A stretch of 64,000 nucleotides of DNA from NCBI GenBank assembly GCA_024278855.1, contig JAJRSJ010000079.1, positions 1 through 64,000 on the forward strand. The letters are read 5' to 3'. The notes under the pieces are model-generated. The model worked only from the letters and a program-made list of their open reading frames with translations. It did not search any database and had not been told where the DNA came from. Shown here in pieces: positions 25,776-34,989 of this stretch. Within the stretch, counting starts at the first letter, position 1. Every line of letters begins with the position of its first letter. Made by a program: the position numbers and the translations under genes. The stretch is from Alphaproteobacteria bacterium (lineage in GTDB: Bacteria > Pseudomonadota > Alphaproteobacteria > Caulobacterales > Maricaulaceae).

Positions 25776-27191
25776 ATGTCAGACCCATCTGATTTTACAC
25801 CCTCATCTGATTTCACAGACATACCTGCTGCGTCTTCTGTAGATATTGATATGCAACATGTGTCCGCGCTGCGCGCCGCAATTGCGGCAGGGGATGGCTC
25901 GGTATTGCGCCGGTTATTGTCAGAAGAACATCCGGCGGAGCTTGCGGACAGGTTCGAGCAATTATCTGCGGACGAGAGGGTTTTGCTAGTTGAGCTGGCG
26001 CCAGATGTGATTAGTCCTTCCTTGTTGGCCGAGTTGGAAGACGAGGTAGTGGAAGACATTTTGCCGCTTCTGGAGCCTGGGCAAATTTCCAAGGCTATGG
26101 AAGAGCTGGACTCCGATGATGCCATCCAGATTTTTGAAGAATTGCCCAAAAACCGCCGCGCTCAGGTGTTGGCAGATTTGCCGGCACAAGACCGCAAAGA
26201 AATTGAAGACGGGTTCGCGTTTGACGGGGAGACCGCCGGGCGGTTGATGCAACGGGAATTTGTCGCTGCACCAGATTTTTGGAGCGTTGGCCAAACCATT
26301 GACCATATGCGTATGCAACATAAACAAGGGGCGGGTAATTTACCGGATAAGTTTTTTGATATCTATGTGGTTGACGCCCATTTTCACCCGCTTGGTTATG
26401 TCCCGCTATCGACGCTGATGCGTCTGGAAAGTGACCAAATTCTTAGAGATATTATGGACACCAACCTGACCGTGATCAAACCTGATTTGGACCAAGAAGA
26501 CGTGGCCTATTTGTTTGAAAAATTCGATCTGATTTCGGCGCCGGTACTGGACGCAGATGGGCGTTTGTCCGGCATGATTACCGTAGACGATATTGTCGAG
26601 ATTATTCAAGACGAACACACCGAAGATATGTTGGCTCTGGCCGGGGTCAATGAAGCCGGGTTGGTGGATACGGTGTGGTCAACCGTAGGTGCGAGAGCGC
26701 CGTGGCTCTTTGTTAATTTGCTGACGGCTATTGGCGCGTCTTTGGTCATTGCTTTATTCCAGGACGAAATTGAGCAATTGGTCGCACTGGCGGTCTTGTT
26801 GCCAATCGTTGCGTCCATGGGCGGCAATACGGGGACGCAAGCTTTAACCGTTGCCATACGGGCCTTGGCCACCCGCGACTTGACATCGGCCAATAGGATG
26901 CGTGTGATCCGCCGCGAAGCCTTGGCGGCACTTGTCAATGGGGTGATTTTTGCTATGGTTCTCGGCGCGATAACACTGGTATGGTTTGGCCAGCCAAAAT
27001 TGGCACTGGTCATAGGGGCCGCATTAGTGTTTAATCTGTTTTGTGCTGGGCTTGCGGGCATTTTGGTGCCGCTTGGCCTTAAAAAAATTGGGGCAGATCC
27101 GGCCGTCGCATCGTCGGTTTTTGTGACCACAGTGACCGATGTTATTGGATTTTTGGCATTTTTGGGTCTGGCGTCTATTTTTCTTTTATAG
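25776..27191 (+). CDS. mgtE: Magnesium transporter MgtE
   Basis: A 471-residue MgtE. The cytosolic N-terminal superhelical domain (EEHPAELADRFEQL, LEPGQISKAMEELDSDDA, GRLMQREFVA) is followed by paired CBS domains (LMRLESDQILRDIMDTNLTVI, PVLDADGRLSGMITVDDIVEII), a linker helix, and five membrane helices with the pore motif MGGNTGTQALTVAIRALATRDL. The N and CBS domains gate the channel by Mg2+ binding. A strong AGGAGG precedes the ATG. Confidence 0.96.
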   Translation: MSDPSDFTPSSDFTDIPAASSVDIDMQHVSALRAAIAAGDGSVLRRLLSEEHPAELADRFEQLSADERVLLVELAPDVISPSLLAELEDEVVEDILPLLEPGQISKAMEELDSDDAIQIFEELPKNRRAQVLADLPAQDRKEIEDGFAFDGETAGRLMQREFVAAPDFWSVGQTIDHMRMQHKQGAGNLPDKFFDIYVVDAHFHPLGYVPLSTLMRLESDQILRDIMDTNLTVIKPDLDQEDVAYLFEKFDLISAPVLDADGRLSGMITVDDIVEIIQDEHTEDMLALAGVNEAGLVDTVWSTVGARAPWLFVNLLTAIGASLVIALFQDEIEQLVALAVLLPIVASMGGNTGTQALTVAIRALATRDLTSANRMRVIRREALAALVNGVIFAMVLGAITLVWFGQPKLALVIGAALVFNLFCAGLAGILVPLGLKKIGADPAVASSVFVTTVTDVIGFLAFLGLASIFLL

Positions 27192-27263
27192 GTTTGGCTT
27201 AAGGATTGCACATAAACACGTAAAATATATTTGTGTCTTGTTTTGAGACAGCTAGGAGCCCTT

Positions 27264-29195
27264 ATGGCGCACAATTATAGTATTTCTGAATTTGGTTTGA
27301 AATTGATCAAGGCCTATGAAGGTTTTCGCCCCGTAGCGACCAATCTGGTTTCCGGGCAAAAAGTGATTGGATATGGACATATTTTCATGCCTGGTGACAT
27401 GGCCATGCTCAACAAGAGACAGGCTGAAGATCTGTTGCAGGTTGATCTTGCGCCCTTTGAAGCTCTGGTTAATTCAAATGTATATGCGCCGTTATCCCAA
27501 AGCCAATTTGATGCCTTGGTCTCTTTAAGTTATAACATCGGCGAAGAGGCGTTTCTTAATTCCAGCGTGCTTTACCATCTCAATACGGGGCAGTCCTTGG
27601 CTGCCGCTGCCGGTTTTGATGAATGGCGGAAAAGTGTGATTGGGGGTAAGACCTATATTGTTGACGCTTTGGTGCGCCGCCGCACGGCGGAAAAAGCATT
27701 ATTTTTGCGCCCCGCCACCGGAATTGTAGCCACGCCGCGCCATGAATTACCGCCCATGCGCGTACAAGATGAACAGGGCAAAGATGCAGGCATGGACGTG
27801 TTTGAAACAACCAACGCCGCCGGGTTTGTCGGTCAGACACCTTATAGCGTGGGTGATGTTGAAGATGCCAGCATTGCTGATGATGCAGCAGACCGTGTGT
27901 TAAACTTAAGCGATGCGGTGGTAGATGAGCCGGAGCCAACTGAAAACAACCTCAGCACTGAATACATAATCGGCAATGAAGAAATAATAACCGGGGAAGT
28001 CAATGAGCATAATATATCAGAATATAGCGTCTCTGAGGATGATGCCCCTGAAGATGGTATCTCTGGAGAAAGTTTCACGGAAAACCCGTTAGAAACAGAT
28101 GAAACCGTATTGTTTATCCAAAGCCTTGTTGACGAAAACAATGCTGCAGATCTGCAAGCGGAAAACCCGGACGATCCTAGTGTAGCGCTAGGCAATGATG
28201 CAGGCATAAACGAAACTGATATCATTGATGAAATTTTAGATGAAAATACGTCCCCGATTGCGGTAGCAGCAGCACAGGTTAGTGAACGTCTAGACCGATT
28301 GATTGAAGGGGAGCAAAGCGAAGAAAAACCCTCGCCGGACAACGTGGAAAATGATTTGCCGTCTCAAATCAGTGAAGTTCAAACTAGTGAAGTTCAAGAT
28401 AGCGATATGGCAAGTGACGACACAACTGCAGAAATAAGTGACGAGAGCAAAAAAGAAGCAAGTGATCTGGTAGGTGAAGCCGCGCCTAACCTGCAGGCCC
28501 GCCAACATTTTGGCGGCATGAAATTAGTTGAGATGGATATACCGGGCAATATTGATTATAATTTACAGACCCCAGAAACGGAGGGTGTTGAGGCGGAGAT
28601 TGTTGGAGCGGAAGCGCCTGCAACGGATGCATCTGAAATCAATGAAAACGCGCAAGATAAGCCACTATTTAATCTGGTGACAGAGGATAAGTTGACGGAA
28701 AATACAGGTGATTTAGAAGAAGGCTTGCCCGTTCACGACGTTCAACAAGAAGAGCCGGAGCCGATCACGGAATTTTCTGAAACGGCGCAAGACATTCAAA
28801 ATGATGCTCCGCTGACATTGCAAGACGGGGTAATGCAAGAAGACGCACTGCACGGGGTTGAAGCCCAAAATACCATAGATGTGCAAAAAACTATAGATGA
28901 ACACGGGGATTTTGTGCCAAGAGAACCCGCGCCCATAGCTGCGTTGCAAAATCCGGCCCCCAATTTGGTCGCAAAGGATAAATCCAAAAACAAAGCCGGG
29001 TTCTGGATAGCGCCTGTGATTGGCTTGTTTTTGCTTGGCGGCGGGCTGTGGAAGACTAAATTTTCAACGCCTGTTATTGCAAATGAATGGAATGCTTATA
29101 TTGCTCCGGTCGCTTTGCTTGTCGGTGGGTTAATCTTGTTCGGCGGCTTGTATTATTTGCTCAAAGCTCTGTTGCCGCGAAATATGGCTAATTAG
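27264..29195 (+). CDS. GH24 lysozyme-like domain with long acidic linker and C-terminal membrane hairpin
   Basis: About 643 residues from ATG 27264 (AGGAGCC upstream). Residues 1-150 are a phage-type T4-lysozyme-like GH24 domain: LKLIKAYEGFRP with catalytic Glu19, IGYGH, a Q-x-FDALVSLSYNIG segment and FDEWRKSVIGGK. Residues about 180-575 are very acidic, low in complexity and rich in Glu, Asp, Ser, Thr and Asn. Two hydrophobic segments follow at about 580-595 and 611-633. No N-terminal signal peptide is seen. Phage and prophage endolysins lack such tails. A membrane-tethered peptidoglycan hydrolase is plausible, but how the catalytic end reaches the periplasm is unclear. Confidence 0.8.
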   Translation: MAHNYSISEFGLKLIKAYEGFRPVATNLVSGQKVIGYGHIFMPGDMAMLNKRQAEDLLQVDLAPFEALVNSNVYAPLSQSQFDALVSLSYNIGEEAFLNSSVLYHLNTGQSLAAAAGFDEWRKSVIGGKTYIVDALVRRRTAEKALFLRPATGIVATPRHELPPMRVQDEQGKDAGMDVFETTNAAGFVGQTPYSVGDVEDASIADDAADRVLNLSDAVVDEPEPTENNLSTEYIIGNEEIITGEVNEHNISEYSVSEDDAPEDGISGESFTENPLETDETVLFIQSLVDENNAADLQAENPDDPSVALGNDAGINETDIIDEILDENTSPIAVAAAQVSERLDRLIEGEQSEEKPSPDNVENDLPSQISEVQTSEVQDSDMASDDTTAEISDESKKEASDLVGEAAPNLQARQHFGGMKLVEMDIPGNIDYNLQTPETEGVEAEIVGAEAPATDASEINENAQDKPLFNLVTEDKLTENTGDLEEGLPVHDVQQEEPEPITEFSETAQDIQNDAPLTLQDGVMQEDALHGVEAQNTIDVQKTIDEHGDFVPREPAPIAALQNPAPNLVAKDKSKNKAGFWIAPVIGLFLLGGGLWKTKFSTPVIANEWNAYIAPVALLVGGLILFGGLYYLLKALLPRNMAN

Positions 29196-29293
29196 GCAGC
29201 ATCCCAAGGCAATAATTAAGCCTTTGTTCAGCATAATTATTGGCGGAATACAAACGGATTAAAGGTAATTTACGTCCGTAGGAGGGTAGCCAT

Positions 29294-30223
29294 ATGAGCA
29301 TTTTTAAAAATTGGACCGACACACATACACGCAAATTTCACAATGACATTTTGTGTGTCAATCATAGTTTAGAATCTACGGGCCTGTTTACGGACGCTGC
29401 ATTGGCTGAAATGCTCGATAATCACCCGGATCATATGCTCGATGTTTGTACAATGGGTAAAGACAAGATGTACCCGAACAAATTTCGCACCGGAGATTTT
29501 CGCGGCTGCGACGGCAAGTCTCTCATCGAAATGGTCAAAGAGGGCAAGCTTTATATCACTGCACGCCGGGCTATGAACTTGCATCCGCAATATAACGAAG
29601 TTTTACAGAAAATGTACGCAGCATTGTCCGAGAAAACCGGCAATAAAGAATTTAATGCTAATGGCGGCATTCTCATATCTTCTCCTATCGCCAAAGTACC
29701 CTATCACACCGACCGACAACATGTGGTATTGTGGCATATACGCGGCACCAAGCGGGTTTATGTTTACCCTATGGCCAATAAATTCATGTCCGACACCTCC
29801 TATGAGGCAGTCGCAACAAATACGTTGTTGGACGATTTACCTTATGAAGACGCCTTTGATGCGGATGCTGCCGTCCTGACCTTAAAGGGCGGGGAGATGG
29901 CTTGTTGGCAACTCAACCAGCCGCACCGGGTTGTCAATGAAACATTTTGTGTGTCCATAGCCAGCGAATATTCAGACCGCACAAGTGCGCTGAAAAATTC
30001 TGCAATGTACGCACAAGCGGCCATGCGCAGCAGGTTTGGTTCCAACCCCGTTTGGCAAGACACGGCGCCTTCTATACGTTTGGCCAAGGCGGTTGCGGGC
30101 AAAGTTTTAAAAAAATCCGGATTGTACAAAACGATAATCACACCCGACTTTGTAACCTTCAAGGTCGATAAATCTGCGCCGGGGTATATTGTGGATATTG
30201 AACCTGTTCCCCGCGATTTTTAA
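29294..30223 (+). CDS. JmjC/cupin-8-like Fe(II)/2-oxoglutarate oxygenase family protein
   Basis: A 309-residue protein with a double-stranded beta-helix core. PYHTDRQHVVLWHIRG gives the H-x-D pair (His138, Asp140) and QPHRVVNE the distal His211, the metal triad of JmjC/cupin-like oxygenases. RGTKRVYVYP matches the K/R-x-W/Y-x-L/Y-P strand common to these proteins. AGGAGGG precedes the ATG. The substrate is unknown; relatives hydroxylate proteins or small molecules. The gene stands alone with a small AT-rich inverted repeat upstream. Confidence 0.75.
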   Translation: MSIFKNWTDTHTRKFHNDILCVNHSLESTGLFTDAALAEMLDNHPDHMLDVCTMGKDKMYPNKFRTGDFRGCDGKSLIEMVKEGKLYITARRAMNLHPQYNEVLQKMYAALSEKTGNKEFNANGGILISSPIAKVPYHTDRQHVVLWHIRGTKRVYVYPMANKFMSDTSYEAVATNTLLDDLPYEDAFDADAAVLTLKGGEMACWQLNQPHRVVNETFCVSIASEYSDRTSALKNSAMYAQAAMRSRFGSNPVWQDTAPSIRLAKAVAGKVLKKSGLYKTIITPDFVTFKVDKSAPGYIVDIEPVPRDF

Positions 30224-30261
30224 CAGCTTTCTTATTGCCTGCCGCTCTGTTAAACACAGGT

Positions 30262-30696
30262 ATGACGGTTCACATGATCAAATTATCAGTTGGCACTCAG
30301 TCCATTGAAAGCTTGGCGGCTTGGCAAAAAAGTTTGGCCAAACGGCGCGCAGGTGAAAGTCTGCCCGCTTTTGCTGACCATGTCACCCGTATGTCACCAA
30401 AAAGACGGGCTGAAATTCTAGAGGGTGGCTCGATCTATTGGGTGATAAAAGGCATTATTCAGTGCCGAAACCCCATAGTGGATTTAGCGCAAACCTTTAC
30501 CCAAGATGGGCGTAAGGCTTGCCGGATCGTCTTGGCGCCAGAACTTATACCTGTCGTACCAACCCCGAAACGTGCATTTCAAGGGTGGCGTTATTTCAAC
30601 CCCGAAGACACACCCGCAGATTTATCCAGTATGGGCGCGGAGCAAAACCTGCCCGCTCATATTCGCACTAAACTGGTCGAGTTAGGCGCTTGGTAA
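30262..30696 (+). CDS. DUF1489 family protein
   Basis: About 144 residues of an alphaproteobacterial conserved protein of unknown function. Typical segments: MIKLSVG near the start, LAAWQKSL, HVTRMSPKRRAEILEGGSIYWVIKG, ACRIVLAPELIPV, and RAFQGWRYF. The start MTVHMIKLSVG at 30262 fits the family's usual M-x-L-H-L-I-K-L beginning. Soluble, no signal peptide. Convergent with the FkbM gene, with adjacent stops. Confidence 0.85.
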   Translation: MTVHMIKLSVGTQSIESLAAWQKSLAKRRAGESLPAFADHVTRMSPKRRAEILEGGSIYWVIKGIIQCRNPIVDLAQTFTQDGRKACRIVLAPELIPVVPTPKRAFQGWRYFNPEDTPADLSSMGAEQNLPAHIRTKLVELGAW

Positions 30697-31437
30697 TCAA
30701 TTATTGCGTTTGAAATATACATCATGGTGGATGTTGTGAAATGCGAAATAGCCGCGCTTCCCTAGCCAGGTTTCAATTTTTTCTTGGTTTTTTTCCCATA
30801 ACTCAATTTGTAAAACACATTGATTATTGGTCAGGAAGTTTTCCATGCCCTTAAGCGCCTCCGCTTCATGTCCTTCCACGTCCAACTTGAGAAATGCGCG
30901 CTGGCCTTTATCCGTGAATTGGCTGTCAAATGTGCGGATTTCTACCTGCTCGCGGTGTTTAAAATGCCGCTTTGGATTGTTTTTCTCGTCCAAATCTAAC
31001 GTGGCAGTCCCCGACGAGCTTGCATCAAAGGCGATGCTTAAATTCTCTGCTTTTGCGCCTAGGCCGTAATTATGGGCGGCGGCTTTGGCAGACAATTCGT
31101 TAAGTTCAAGATTGGTGACAAGTCTAGAATATGTGCGTGCTACAGGCTCAAAGGCCTCAATACGCTCCAAATCAGGTGCATTTACGCCCAATAATACACT
31201 ATACAAACCAAAATTGGCACCGCAGTCAAAAAACACTGTTATTTGGTTGCTCGTGATATATTTGCCCGCAAAATCCAGTTGTTCGCGCTCAAAGGGGCGG
31301 CCGATCAGCAAACGGTTATCAATCCAGTCATTTGGATATAACTTCCAAACCGCGCCAAGCCTTTTTGCGGTAATCGGTTTCTTGCGCAGCCGTAACAGAC
31401 GTTTGGCGATGCTGAAATATGGGTTAAATCCTGACAT
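30697..31437 (-). CDS. FkbM family methyltransferase
   Basis: A 246-residue SAM-dependent methyltransferase. FFDCGANFGLYSVLLG is motif I (SAM binding), and RAFLKLDVEGHEAEALKGM is the FkbM acidic-loop/EGHE signature. FkbM proteins O-methylate natural products, glycolipids or glycans; the substrate here is unknown. It is the last gene of a six-gene minus-strand operon, seven bases after the FAH-family gene, an unusual partner for catabolic enzymes. Confidence 0.88.
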   Translation of the reverse strand: MSGFNPYFSIAKRLLRLRKKPITAKRLGAVWKLYPNDWIDNRLLIGRPFEREQLDFAGKYITSNQITVFFDCGANFGLYSVLLGVNAPDLERIEAFEPVARTYSRLVTNLELNELSAKAAAHNYGLGAKAENLSIAFDASSSGTATLDLDEKNNPKRHFKHREQVEIRTFDSQFTDKGQRAFLKLDVEGHEAEALKGMENFLTNNQCVLQIELWEKNQEKIETWLGKRGYFAFHNIHHDVYFKRNN

Positions 31438-31444
31438 TTATGAC

Positions 31445-32329
31445 CTAAACAATTCTATTAACGAGTGTCCCAATGCCCTCAAGACATATGCTGATTTCGT
31501 CCCCCGTTTTAAGCATATGTCCATTTTCCAAACCGCACCCACCGGGCAAAGTTCCGGTGCCGAAAAACTCTCCCGGATAGAGATGCTCTGCGCGGCTGAC
31601 ATGGGCCAGGGCTTCGCCGAGCGTATAGTGCATGCCAGCAGAGGAGACAGAGCTTATTTGCTTTTCGTTAATTGAGACCGTGCCTTTTAACTGGTTGATG
31701 CGCGGCAGGATTTCGTCTGGCGTGACAAATTCTGCCGATATGGCATTGGCGAAATGCTTGGATTTTTGCGGCCCAAACCCGCTGGCCATTTCGGGCATTT
31801 GCACATCGCGAGCAGAAAAGTCATTAAACACGACAAAGCCGCCAATGGCCGCTTCTGCCTGTTTAGGGGTTGCATTAAAAAGTGGCTTGGCCAGTACAAA
31901 GCCAATCTCTAGCTCATAATCTATCAGGTTTGAATAATCCGGCCAGACAATATCTGTTTCGTGGCCGAAAAAATTCATATGCCCGCCCATATAAAAAATC
32001 GGTTGTTGATACCACAGCGGTGCAGGTTTTAATTTTGGATGGGCTTTACCCGTCAGTTTTTTGTACATTTGCGTCAGGCGGTAGGCACCTGGCCGATTGG
32101 TTTTGGCATAATTGCTGGCGGCATTGATATAGTGCTGCTCATATAGCATGAAATCACGGTAGGATTTTGGGGCAAAGGGCTTGGGGTCACGATCATTGAT
32201 CTCGGTTTGTCCGGTCGCTTTAAGAAATTGCTTGTAAAGTCCGCCGTTTTTTCGCACAGACCTCCATCCACCGTCCTGCCAAATCTGTAAGCCGTATTTA
32301 CCGGCATTCAGATATTTCCTAAATTTCAT
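31445..32329 (-). CDS. Fumarylacetoacetate hydrolase (FAH) family protein
   Basis: A 294-residue FAH-fold enzyme. The metal-binding acidic triad is seen in DYELEIGFVLAKPL, with FNDFSARDVQ, and the C-terminal SRAEHLYPGEFFGTGTLPGGCG and LKTGDEISICLEGIGTL are hallmarks. The family cleaves C-C bonds or decarboxylates 1,3-diketo or hydroxy acids, typically in aromatic catabolism. The N-terminal 80 residues are not the SH3-like domain of true FAH, so fumarylacetoacetate itself is not the assured substrate. Six bases follow the GST gene. Confidence 0.88.
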   Translation of the reverse strand: MKFRKYLNAGKYGLQIWQDGGWRSVRKNGGLYKQFLKATGQTEINDRDPKPFAPKSYRDFMLYEQHYINAASNYAKTNRPGAYRLTQMYKKLTGKAHPKLKPAPLWYQQPIFYMGGHMNFFGHETDIVWPDYSNLIDYELEIGFVLAKPLFNATPKQAEAAIGGFVVFNDFSARDVQMPEMASGFGPQKSKHFANAISAEFVTPDEILPRINQLKGTVSINEKQISSVSSAGMHYTLGEALAHVSRAEHLYPGEFFGTGTLPGGCGLENGHMLKTGDEISICLEGIGTLVNRIV

Positions 32330-32335
32330 GCCGCT

Positions 32336-32977
32336 TCAACCTCCAGCCATTTCTGCGGCAAAATGCGTGTGGACACGTTGGTAGAATTCTTGCTGCATCA
32401 AGCCTGTACGCCATTTGGTAATGGCTTCATATTGCGCCAAATCAATACCGCACATATCTGCAGGTTCCAGACCGGCTAGCAGATTTATATCGGCGAGCGT
32501 GATTTGATCTCCAACCAGATATTCATGTTCTTGTAACCGAGAATTTATCAAGGGAAGATCCCTGCCCAACATGTTTTCCCCGGTTTTGATTGAAGCCTCG
32601 TCTGGTGTTTCGCCGATAAGTTGACAGACAATTTTGTTGAAAAATACCCGCGCCATAGCTTGCATAACATGATGGCTGCCCACATCCGCCCATTGATTGA
32701 CCATAGCTTGTTCTTGCGCGTCTTGGGGGTAGAAGGCGGACGGGCCGGACAGGGCACACAAATATTTATTGATGGCGTCCGATTGGCTCAATTTAAAGCC
32801 GCTATCGTCTATGGCCGGAACGCGCCCGGCCGGATTGATCTCAAGATATTCCGGTTTTAGCTGTTCGCCCATTTGTAAATCCACATGCACATATTCGTGG
32901 GGCAGGCCAAGATAACTGACACACAACCGCACCTTATTGGTCGGCATAGACATAAAATGACCATAAATTTTCAACAT
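32336..32977 (-). CDS. Glutathione S-transferase family protein (second copy)
   Basis: About 213 residues from ATG 32977 (GGAGAAA upstream). N-terminal thioredoxin-like domain: FMSMPTNKVRLCVSYLGLPHEYVHVDL, NPAGRVPAID and LSQSDAINKYL; C-terminal helical domain with GDQITLADINLLAG. GST partners of FAH-family enzymes often act as maleylacetoacetate-type isomerases, which would make sense here but is inference. Member of the PadR-flanked operon. Confidence 0.88.
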   Translation of the reverse strand: MLKIYGHFMSMPTNKVRLCVSYLGLPHEYVHVDLQMGEQLKPEYLEINPAGRVPAIDDSGFKLSQSDAINKYLCALSGPSAFYPQDAQEQAMVNQWADVGSHHVMQAMARVFFNKIVCQLIGETPDEASIKTGENMLGRDLPLINSRLQEHEYLVGDQITLADINLLAGLEPADMCGIDLAQYEAITKWRTGLMQQEFYQRVHTHFAAEMAGG

Positions 32978-33056
32978 GTTTTTCTCCAAACGCTCTATGA
33001 TGCTTAAAAACTACATTAGCCTAGTCTTGCGTTTCGACAAGACCCTAAGAGGCTTT

Positions 33057-33890
33057 CTAAGCATCTGTGTTTTTCGGTAAATTTGCAAAAGTACCGACGC
33101 GTTTTTGTGCTCTAGCTTGCATGGCTTCCATCATTTCGGCAGGGTTCAAGAAACTGGCATTCCACGTGGCGATCTGCTCGAGGGCATCTTTGGTGCAGTG
33201 GTCTCGGCCGTAAGTGATGGTTTTCTTGCAGCCCATGACGGCCAGAGGGGATTTGCTTGCAATCATTTTGGCAATGTCCATAACACCCGCAAGCATATCG
33301 TTCTGGTCTTTATAGACGGTGTTGACCAAGCCGTAATTCTTCGCTTCAATTGTACCCATTTTACGGCCGGTATAGGCAAGCTCTCGGACAATGCCTTCGG
33401 GCAGATGGTTGAGAATGCGCGGAAATGTACCAACATCCGCCGTCATGCCCACATCAATTTCGGTGATGGTGAAAAAAGCGTCCTCGGTAGCATAGCGCAT
33501 ATCCGCAGCGGTGACCATATCCACACCCGCTCCGTAGCACCCGCCTTGTACCGCTGCCAATACCGGAATACGGCACTGCTCCAGACTTGAAAATGTGTCT
33601 TGCAAATATTTGACTTTATCCAAAAACGCCGCTCCGTAAGCCGGGTGGGTTTTATCAAGACCGTCCGCGACCCCGCCTGCCAACATTGAAATATCAATAC
33701 CGGCACAAAAAACCGGGCCAGTGGAAGAAATGACAATCACGCGGGCTTTAGCGCCGTTGTCAATTTCGCCGATAGCCTTGGGCAGTTCAGCCCAAAAATC
33801 TGCCGCCAGCGCATTGCGCTTTTTGGGGCGGTTTAAGACAATATGGGCGATATTGTTTTCAATGTTGAGCTCGAAACTTTGGTAAGCCAT
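33057..33890 (-). CDS. Enoyl-CoA hydratase/isomerase (crotonase) family protein
   Basis: A 277-residue crotonase. Oxyanion-hole segments are STGPVFCAGIDISML and VQGGCYGAGVDMVTAADMRYA. The catalytic acidic position falls in FTITEIDVGMTADVG, with Glu and Asp present as in dienoyl-CoA isomerases (ECH1-like: two acidic residues), and FPRILNHLPEG agrees. ECH1-type delta3,5-delta2,4-dienoyl-CoA isomerase is therefore the better guess over plain hydratase. It is 8 bases after the DUF2855 gene. Confidence 0.88.
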   Translation of the reverse strand: MAYQSFELNIENNIAHIVLNRPKKRNALAADFWAELPKAIGEIDNGAKARVIVISSTGPVFCAGIDISMLAGGVADGLDKTHPAYGAAFLDKVKYLQDTFSSLEQCRIPVLAAVQGGCYGAGVDMVTAADMRYATEDAFFTITEIDVGMTADVGTFPRILNHLPEGIVRELAYTGRKMGTIEAKNYGLVNTVYKDQNDMLAGVMDIAKMIASKSPLAVMGCKKTITYGRDHCTKDALEQIATWNASFLNPAEMMEAMQARAQKRVGTFANLPKNTDA

Positions 33891-33898
33891 ATTGTCCC

Positions 33899-34987
33899 CT
33901 ATAGTGTAAATAAATAACCTTGGGACGGATCACTTTTACCGTCCAAAAAATCGTTATAGCATTTGTGCAGCGCCGTGTCGCCGTGTGGCTTGCTCATATG
34001 CAGCACGTGCTTGGCACTGTCGCAAAACGGCAACCAGCTAGTGGAGAGTTTTTTGGCAAACCCGGCACCGCCCCATTCTGTAATGCGTTTCTTAGCTTGG
34101 TCGGGCGCGAAGAACATAATGGGCGGCGCGCCCTTATGGGTTTTGGGCGGCGGTGCACCTTGCCAGTGTGATTTACCAACCATGCAGTTATAGACCAGGT
34201 TTTCACCGAATTGTTCATAGAGCATAGCATTCACTTCACCGTTTCCGGCCATGTCTATGAGCGCCGTTTTTTTGTTAGCATCTAGGCCCATAATATTGTC
34301 ATAACTTTCTACGAAATCGTAAAATCCAGTGCTGGCGGTAAACGCCATATTGCCGCTTGACGTAAGACCAACGGTTTTGACCGCATTTCTTTGTTTTAAG
34401 CAAAAACCTGTGCCGAGTGCGGTTTTGGATGAAGCGCTAAGCAGGATTATTTGTTCGGCGCCAAAGCAATCATTGGCAGCAAAAAAATCATCAATTAGAA
34501 ACGATGTGGTAAACAATGGGCGCAAAACCGGCTGTAAATCATCTAGCTTTGGATCAAATGATGGATCGTTGCCGGTCAAAGTATATGTGTTGTAAATGGG
34601 GTGTAAGGGGGCGCGGTGATCCGCCCCGTCTTGAAAACCGAGAGCGGATAATTTTACGGGCTTTATATCCATGCTTTTGGCAATCGGAAAAAATCCGTAA
34701 ATTCGGGTGCCAACCACAATGTCCGTGCATTTGCTCGCCGTCACAACTCCGTAGCCCCAAACTGGCATGCGGCCAAAATTTTCGGCCTCAATGCCGTAAG
34801 CTTTCGGGTCGAAAAATTTCCAATACCCAATCATATCCCCGGTGACCATATAGGTGATATTGTTGGCGGTCAGGGCAAAGGGGCCAATATCTACCCGGAT
34901 ATGGTGGTCGGCAAGCTCGCTTTCTTGCAGCTTAACCAATTTGGTATTGCGAAAATCATTGCGGTTGACCAATAAAGTCTGGTTCAT
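33899..34987 (-). CDS. DUF2855 family protein
   Basis: A 362-residue protein of the uncharacterised DUF2855 family, which has a quinone-oxidoreductase/MDR-like layout. Seen: NRNDFRNTKLV, FALTANNITYMVTGDMIGYWKFF (a GroES-like segment), PVWGYGVVTAS, IYGFFPIAKSM, and ILLSASSKTALGTGF. It lacks a clear GxGxxG. Known members are encoded near catabolic genes, but no reaction is established. It starts two bases after the SDR gene stop, so the two are likely coupled. Confidence 0.8.
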   Translation of the reverse strand: MNQTLLVNRNDFRNTKLVKLQESELADHHIRVDIGPFALTANNITYMVTGDMIGYWKFFDPKAYGIEAENFGRMPVWGYGVVTASKCTDIVVGTRIYGFFPIAKSMDIKPVKLSALGFQDGADHRAPLHPIYNTYTLTGNDPSFDPKLDDLQPVLRPLFTTSFLIDDFFAANDCFGAEQIILLSASSKTALGTGFCLKQRNAVKTVGLTSSGNMAFTASTGFYDFVESYDNIMGLDANKKTALIDMAGNGEVNAMLYEQFGENLVYNCMVGKSHWQGAPPPKTHKGAPPIMFFAPDQAKKRITEWGGAGFAKKLSTSWLPFCDSAKHVLHMSKPHGDTALHKCYNDFLDGKSDPSQGYLFTL

Positions 34988-34989
34988 GC

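Noticed and set aside
28000-28900. Minus-strand and plus-strand alternative ORFs inside the acidic linker of the lysozyme-like gene
   Set aside because: They are composition shadows (Ser-rich complement of Glu/Asp codons) without ribosome sites or homology.
27264-29195. Prophage endolysin cassette
   Set aside because: No holin, spanin, capsid or integrase genes nearby, and the long membrane-anchored tail is unlike phage endolysins.
31445-32329. True fumarylacetoacetase of tyrosine catabolism
   Set aside because: The N-terminal domain and neighbours (no homogentisate dioxygenase) do not fit; only family-level naming is justified.
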